Origin: Spirogloea muscicola
Lineage: Eukaryota > Streptophyta > Zygnematophyceae > Spirogloeales > Spirogloeaceae
DNA: 11,923 nt
NCBI GenBank assembly: GCA_009602725.1
Contig: WELB01000045.1
Location: forward strand, 606,275 to 618,197
Reading direction: 5' to 3'
The notes beneath the pieces are model-generated. The model made no database searches. It was not told where the DNA came from and saw nothing but the letters and a program-made list of their open reading frames with translations. Below are positions 7,782 through 11,923 of the stretch, one piece after another. Position 1 is the stretch's first letter; the number at the start of each line of letters is the position of its first letter. The position numbers were made by a program, and so were the translations under genes.

Positions 7782-9927
7782 ATGATCAGCACAGACGAAG
7801 CCCTGGCGCTGGTCGCTCACCTACCGGGCTTGCTCCACCCGCCCAAGCTGAAGAAGCATTGGCGCCGGCTCGCCTACGGTAAGTCAGTGGGCTTCTTCAG
7901 TATGAGGTCTGCTGCTGTACTTCGAGATCACGTAATGACAGCTCTGCGAGCAGATTTGCCTTTGCATGTTGGAATGTTTGCATGTTTTGGAGGAGCAACA
8001 AAGCAGAGTAACAAGGGCTACACAGCACGTTCTAGACTATCGCATTAAGGTGCAATGGCTTAAGCACAGGGAGCTCGATCCCATTCCATTGTCAGCGCTT
8101 TCCATGTCTTGCAAGTGGATGCTTCAGTTGCAATACCACTGTCCTTCTGATCAGTTTCTCAGCTGGTGATGACTGCTTCCTGCAGACTTACTGTGCTTAT
8201 GCTCTGGGATGCGAGCCACTGTGATGTTGGACTACATGTGCATCAAACCTAGCCAATTGGCTGTACTACTGGCTGATCTCTTCCAGGTCTGTGGTAGAGA
8301 CACTTGACATGCATGGAGGTGACCCCATAGGGACGAGTGTCTCAAGGAAGCGCTCAAGTAGCTTGCAGCCTTGGCCCTTGCAAGCAAGTAAATCGAGAAT
8401 GGGAATTATCAGCAAAAATTTGCTTGTCTGTGCAGCGCATCCGCATATCATTGTCGTTAGGTGTCATGTACATGGGTGCCTGCTCTTATGTGTACCATTA
8501 CAAGAATCTGCTAAGCACTGGACAAGCCACCCTTGATGGTCTAGCTTTCACCACCAACTTTGTGGTTCTTACAGCAGAAGGTGCCAAGGTAAGCACGCGT
8601 ACTCAGAGCCCTGTGCTTTTGCTGGTACTTTCGCTTCTCTGAAATTTCTTCGGAGCAGCTTCTGCCTTGATTGCTACACCTCAATCATCTCTGCTTCTGC
8701 CACTTCAGTCTATACATGTTGCAGCCCTCACAACAGGATACTGATCACACATCCATAGCAGCTGCAGTCTGCTGATGGTACAATCTCATCCATTCCTAGG
8801 TCTCAACAGTTTGCAGACCCTGAGCAGCACGATTTCATACATGAGCAACTTGTGCATTTTCTGGCTCATATGAGCTCTTCATTTGATGACATGCCTGCGC
8901 AAGGTTGCTACTCTTTCGGCAATACTGAGATCTTTTAGCCATGATTTAGATGGTTCAGCATCACGTCTCTATTTGCTGGGTTCTCTTATAGAGTTTCAAA
9001 GTATTCTACATCCGTTTACCAGTGTTAGTGCTTCAATCAAATGCTGTCTGTACTTCTGGATGGCCAATTCATGCCACACTTATGTAGTTGTGCAAATATC
9101 AAGCAGGTAGAATTGCTGGCCAGTACCTTGATCTTGAGGGCTATTGTCAAGAAGGACAGCTTCCACTGCCAACACTCAATGGGTACACCCCTATCTGGCA
9201 GCTCGTTATGGATGGGGAACGCTCACATAGATCTTGCGCTTGCGCAACGGGCTTACTATTACAGTACACGTGTTGGCTGATGACAGTGCTTGCGCAAGTA
9301 TGTCAGGTGGCTCCTTGGCTATCCCGTAGTCTACTACTTCAAAAAGCAACAAGAAGATGCCGTTACAGGGCTCTCTTATGTCAATCTTTTGCAGCTGAAG
9401 CTCATGCTACCAAGGTTAGTGGCATCATCCAATTTCTATTGTCGTTTCTGTCTTCAATCTCCATCACTGGCACAATGTTGTGACCAAGGGCTTACTGCTT
9501 ACCTGTCCTGCAACAGCAAACTCCTCAGGAGTGGGCCAGTTCTTACAAAGAAAAATGCAGATTCTACAGACCTTGACATATTACTGAGGTAAGGAGTGCC
9601 TTCTATAAACAAATGATCATGGCTGCTAGCCTAGTGAATTGATAATCTGTATCAGAACTAAGATTATTCTACAAATCATGAGTTGAGCAATAGGGAGAGT
9701 CTCTGGCACAGAGAAGTCTTTTCTGTCAGCCGTGACATCACACGGGCTCCTCTAATTTGCACTGCAGCTTCACAGTGCCGAGTGCTCTCTGTCCAGCCGG
9801 CTCGGATTCACCATGGGCCAGATGTTTCTTAGCCGAGTATTGCAATCGCCAGGGCAAGACAGCACAACTGTGGGACAAACCCTACATGTTGAATTCATTA
9901 CATCGGCTTCACAATGTACTACTGTGA
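7782..9927 (+). CDS. Conserved protein, probable C1orf74/DUF4504 family
   Basis: Seven exons join in phase to 276 aa: 7782-7878, 8186-8286, 8436-8588, 8810-8903, 9107-9204, 9287-9414 and 9768-9927. Every junction is GT-AG and every phase agrees (1,0,0,1,0,2), strong evidence for a real gene. Seen in order: MISTDEALALVAHLPGLL at the start; a hydrophobic strand-like VMLDYMCIKPSQLAVLLADL; a hydrophobic segment LSLGVMYMGACSYVYHY; an acidic helix FADPEQHDFIHEQLVHFL; YLDLEGYCQEGQLP; and LRKYVRWLLGYPVVYYF. The last exon has FTVPSALCP, SPWARCFLAEY and ends in RLHNVLL. The LxDY...Q-L-LL motif, the C-terminal LGYPVVYYF plus FxVPS, and the length resemble UPF0739/C1orf74, a eukaryotic family of unknown function. 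That assignment is from memory. Exon 3 and the weak donors of exons 4 and 5 (GTTGCT, GTTATG) are least certain. Confidence 0.6.
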
Positions 9928-10337
9928 AATGGCTTGAGTTGTTTGAAAGCTCATGACCATTAGTTGTCTCTGGAAGCAGTCCATTTCTTGAATAAACTAC
10001 TCTACTTGGACGACAAGCGTTTAAAATTTGACCAGTTTGTAACACTGATGTCTTTTCATGGTTGTCCTACAATATTTCTTATTCTCTTCAGATATACTGC
10101 GAATCTGGAGGTACTACATCATTACTCTTTTTTGTAAAATCTATGACATTTTTCAATCGAATGTCATTTAGCATTTGACAGTTGTAATTTCAGCCCCTTA
10201 CTCAAAGAGAAAATACCTGTCATGAACTGGGCTTTAACGGAAAAGAAGAGCTTATGTTCAGTCATGAAATGCGAGACGACAAATGTGGAAAATTAGTTGC
10301 TAAATATGAGCTTAAGCGAATGCAATACATTGCTATT

Positions 10338-10377
10338 TGTCATGACCTTGGTTGGCGTCACGACCTTGGTCATGACA
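10338..10377. repeat. Nested direct and inverted repeats
   Basis: Outer arms TGTCATGACC (10338-10347) and GGTCATGACA (10368-10377) are exact reverse complements. Inside the same 40 nt, TCATGACCTTGGT and TCACGACCTTGGT form a direct repeat with one difference. The inverted and direct repeats share bases, so only one can pair or slip at a time. Confidence 0.8.
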
Positions 10378-10418
10378 TCTAGTGGCATAATGACAGCCAA
10401 GGAGCACAATCTATACCA

Positions 10419-10428
10419 TTACATGTAA
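10419..10428. terminator. Palindromic TTACATGTAA: possible two-way poly(A) signal
   Basis: The 10-mer is its own reverse complement and carries TGTAA on both strands (10424-10428 plus, 10419-10423 minus). It sits between two convergent genes, 177 nt past the DnaJ-related stop and 492 nt past the C1orf74-like stop. It is the best visible candidate for the minus-strand gene; the plus-strand gene has nearer TGTAA copies. Confidence 0.4.
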
Positions 10429-10604
10429 GACTGTACAGCAAATCTAGAACCTTCTTTTCCAAGATTGACAGAATGATCTAAGGCTATGAAGCTAAAGAGG
10501 CCTACAATTAGTCATCACTACTACCAAACAATCAATCAGCTTAGTGTGCCCAAGCTGAGCAAGACATGCTTATGATAAACACCTCTGATCTTTTACGAAG
10601 CCAT

Positions 10605-11728
10605 CTAGACCTCGATGATGTCAAGTGTGCTGCCACCAGGTGACGCTGACGAAGAGCAGCTAGTGCAAACGAGTGATCCCAGACCATGACAAGCTTTGCA
10701 TATATTTTGCTGTGTCCTGCTCTCTTCAAGCCTCTGCAGCTCTTGCTTTTGCAACCAACCCATGCTCCAGCTCGCTCTGTCCTGCAACATTCCAACTTAA
10801 CTTCATAAGCCTCTAGACTGTAGACTATCTCCCAGGACTGCCCTGCGTACGGCCTACCTTAAATGATCCATGCGATGCAGTGCCAATGTCGTGAAAATGA
10901 CAGCATTGTGAGAAAGTTGCAGTGGCGCTGAAGGCATAAGAAATCTACAATATACTGACCTTGAGGTTGCGGAGATTCACAAAGAACCGCGTATTGGAGT
11001 CACAGGTAGACACCATCTCCACAAACCATTGCTGCCCTTGGCCCTTCGTCTTGGAGTCTACTTGGAAATGTCGCCATCCGAAGGTGCTCTCCATCGCCGT
11101 CCATTTTGAACCTGGAGAACATTCTGAGGAGATGTTGAGTCCCAGATGTAGAGCTACTGCAAACACCCAGAAGGCAGAGCTGCAGCATGACCAGCATGGC
11201 AGATACAAGCAATGAAAGCATGTGACATGGACGAGCCCGAGCTCGCTAAGCCAAGAGCAGCTTGACAAGGAGGAAGATCACGTGCTCTTACCCACAATGC
11301 GGTCTACATTGACAGGATTGTGTCTGTGGAAGCCACCTTTAAGGAGGTAACCGCGCCCTTGGCAGACGTCGCAGGACACGCGCTTTGTACCTGCATGAGG
11401 CCGACCGGGATTCCTGCGTCAGTGCCGATGAGAGAGAAAGCGCCCGACTGGAGCTCAGAGTGTGCAGCACAGTCAGCTACAAGCCTCCCAGCCAAGGTGG
11501 GGCTCAGAGGCAATCGGCGGGCGGGGACCTGGTTGAGGCAGAGGGCAGCGTTGAGCTCCTTAAGGAAGATCGAGGAGAGGAGGGAGCGCGCAACTGCGCG
11601 CAGGGCAGCTGAGGAGAGCCCACCTCTGCAGTGGCGGCACGGGAGACGAGGGTATAGGTGCGCAAGCGGCTTCACGAATTGGGTCCGAGTGGCAGGAGCC
11701 GCCACAGAAGCAGGTGGCAACGGCGGCA

Positions 11729-11772
<44 letters not shown>

Positions 11773-11798
11773 GACGCCCCTCGGAGAGAGTGGTGAGC
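10605..11798 (-). CDS. DnaJ-type zinc-finger protein (dnaJ-related), 5' incomplete
   Basis: Minus-strand exons: 10605-10781, 10960-11111, 11292-11390 and a first visible exon ending at 11624. Phases agree (1,1,0) and all introns are GT-AG. The N-terminal part is Pro/Ala-rich and would suit a transit peptide (inference). Exon junction 1/2 rebuilds a zinc-finger pattern, CRHCRGTKRVSCDVCQGRGY, that is CxxCxG-x5-CxxCxGxG. Then come NPVNVDRIVGSKWTAMEST, FGWRHFQVDSKTKGQGQQWF, CDSNTRFFVNLRNLK and DRASWSMGWLQKQELQRLEE. A second cysteine set follows, CKACHGLGSLVCTSC, and the stop is at 10605-10607. There is no J-domain. The layout resembles plant proteins annotated 'chaperone protein dnaJ-related', probably plastidial; their role is poorly known. 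No ATG is visible: the frame meets a TGA at 11799-11801, so the start lies in a missing upstream exon or was lost by slippage in the GCC repeat or poly-A. Confidence 0.72.
11731..11770 (-). repeat. (GCC)n microsatellite in the DnaJ-related first exon
   Basis: About 13 uninterrupted GGC triplets on the plus strand, (GCC)n on the gene's sense strand. In the frame that leads into the zinc finger it would read poly-Pro; in another, poly-Ala. A copy-number error keeps frame, but a one-base slip would hide the start codon. Confidence 0.9.
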
Positions 11799-11799
11799 T

Positions 11800-11923
<124 letters not shown>

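Larger units (their letters stand above)
9928..10604. other. AT-rich convergent 3' region
   Basis: The 677 bp lie between the stop codons of the C1orf74-like gene (+) and the DnaJ-related gene (-). Plus-strand TGTAA motifs occur at 10038-10042 and 10133-10137, either of which could end the first gene. Further along are a 40-nt inverted repeat (10338-10377) and the palindrome TTACATGTAA (10419-10428). No coding signal is seen. Confidence 0.6.

Noticed and set aside
7966-8039. Possible extra exon in intron 1 of the C1orf74-like gene
   Set aside because: It is flanked by AG and GT, but exons 1 and 2 join directly in phase (G + AC = Asp) into a smooth protein, so it is not needed.
11304-11720. 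Single 138-codon exon continuing through 11391-11623 on the minus strand
   Set aside because: Its reading after the CRHCRG motif loses the conserved zinc-finger sequence; splicing 11624 to 11390 restores it in phase, so the read-through is an intron.

Overview
This looks like nuclear DNA of a photosynthetic eukaryote, most likely a green alga; that assignment is an inference. The support is five spliced genes with GT-AG introns, a plant-type DnaJ-related zinc-finger protein, a plant-style telo-box in a ribosome-biogenesis gene, and TGTAA motifs (the poly(A) signal known from chlorophytes) downstream of several genes. Gene 5' ends are very GC-rich and carry GCC-triplet runs, while introns and 3' ends are much richer in A+T. 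There is no mobile element, CRISPR array, rRNA or tRNA that I can recognise.

Layout, left to right. 121-2956 (+): UTP6, a HAT-repeat component of the U3 snoRNP/SSU processome, in about seven exons. 2957-3357: convergent 3' region. 3358-4715 (-): RPS16 (uS9), five exons, completely reconstructed at 145 aa. 4716-5519: an 804-bp spacer between two divergent ribosomal protein genes. 5520-6807 (+): RPL13 (eL13), four exons, completely reconstructed at 207 aa. 6808-7781: 3' region of RPL13 and 5' region of the next gene, with two hairpins and a 65-codon upstream ORF. 7782-9927 (+): a seven-exon gene for a 276-aa protein that I tentatively place in the C1orf74/DUF4504 family. 9928-10604: convergent 3' region with a palindromic TTACATGTAA. 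10605-about 11798 (-): a gene for a DnaJ-type CxxCxGxG zinc-finger protein of the plant 'chaperone protein dnaJ-related' kind, with its 5' end missing. 11801-11923: 123 consecutive A, which closes the window and looks like a contig end.

The first three genes share one theme: UTP6 helps process pre-18S rRNA, RPS16 is a small-subunit protein and RPL13 a large-subunit protein. RPS16 and RPL13 are divergent and may share a promoter. The other two genes have no evident link to that theme. I found no new multi-gene system. The points worth following are in gene structure: sense-strand GCC runs at four of five gene starts, strong intronic hairpins, a stopless 3n intron in RPL13, a tandem duplication across the UTP6 stop, one reading-frame problem in UTP6 exon 4, and the palindromic candidate poly(A) signal between two convergent genes.
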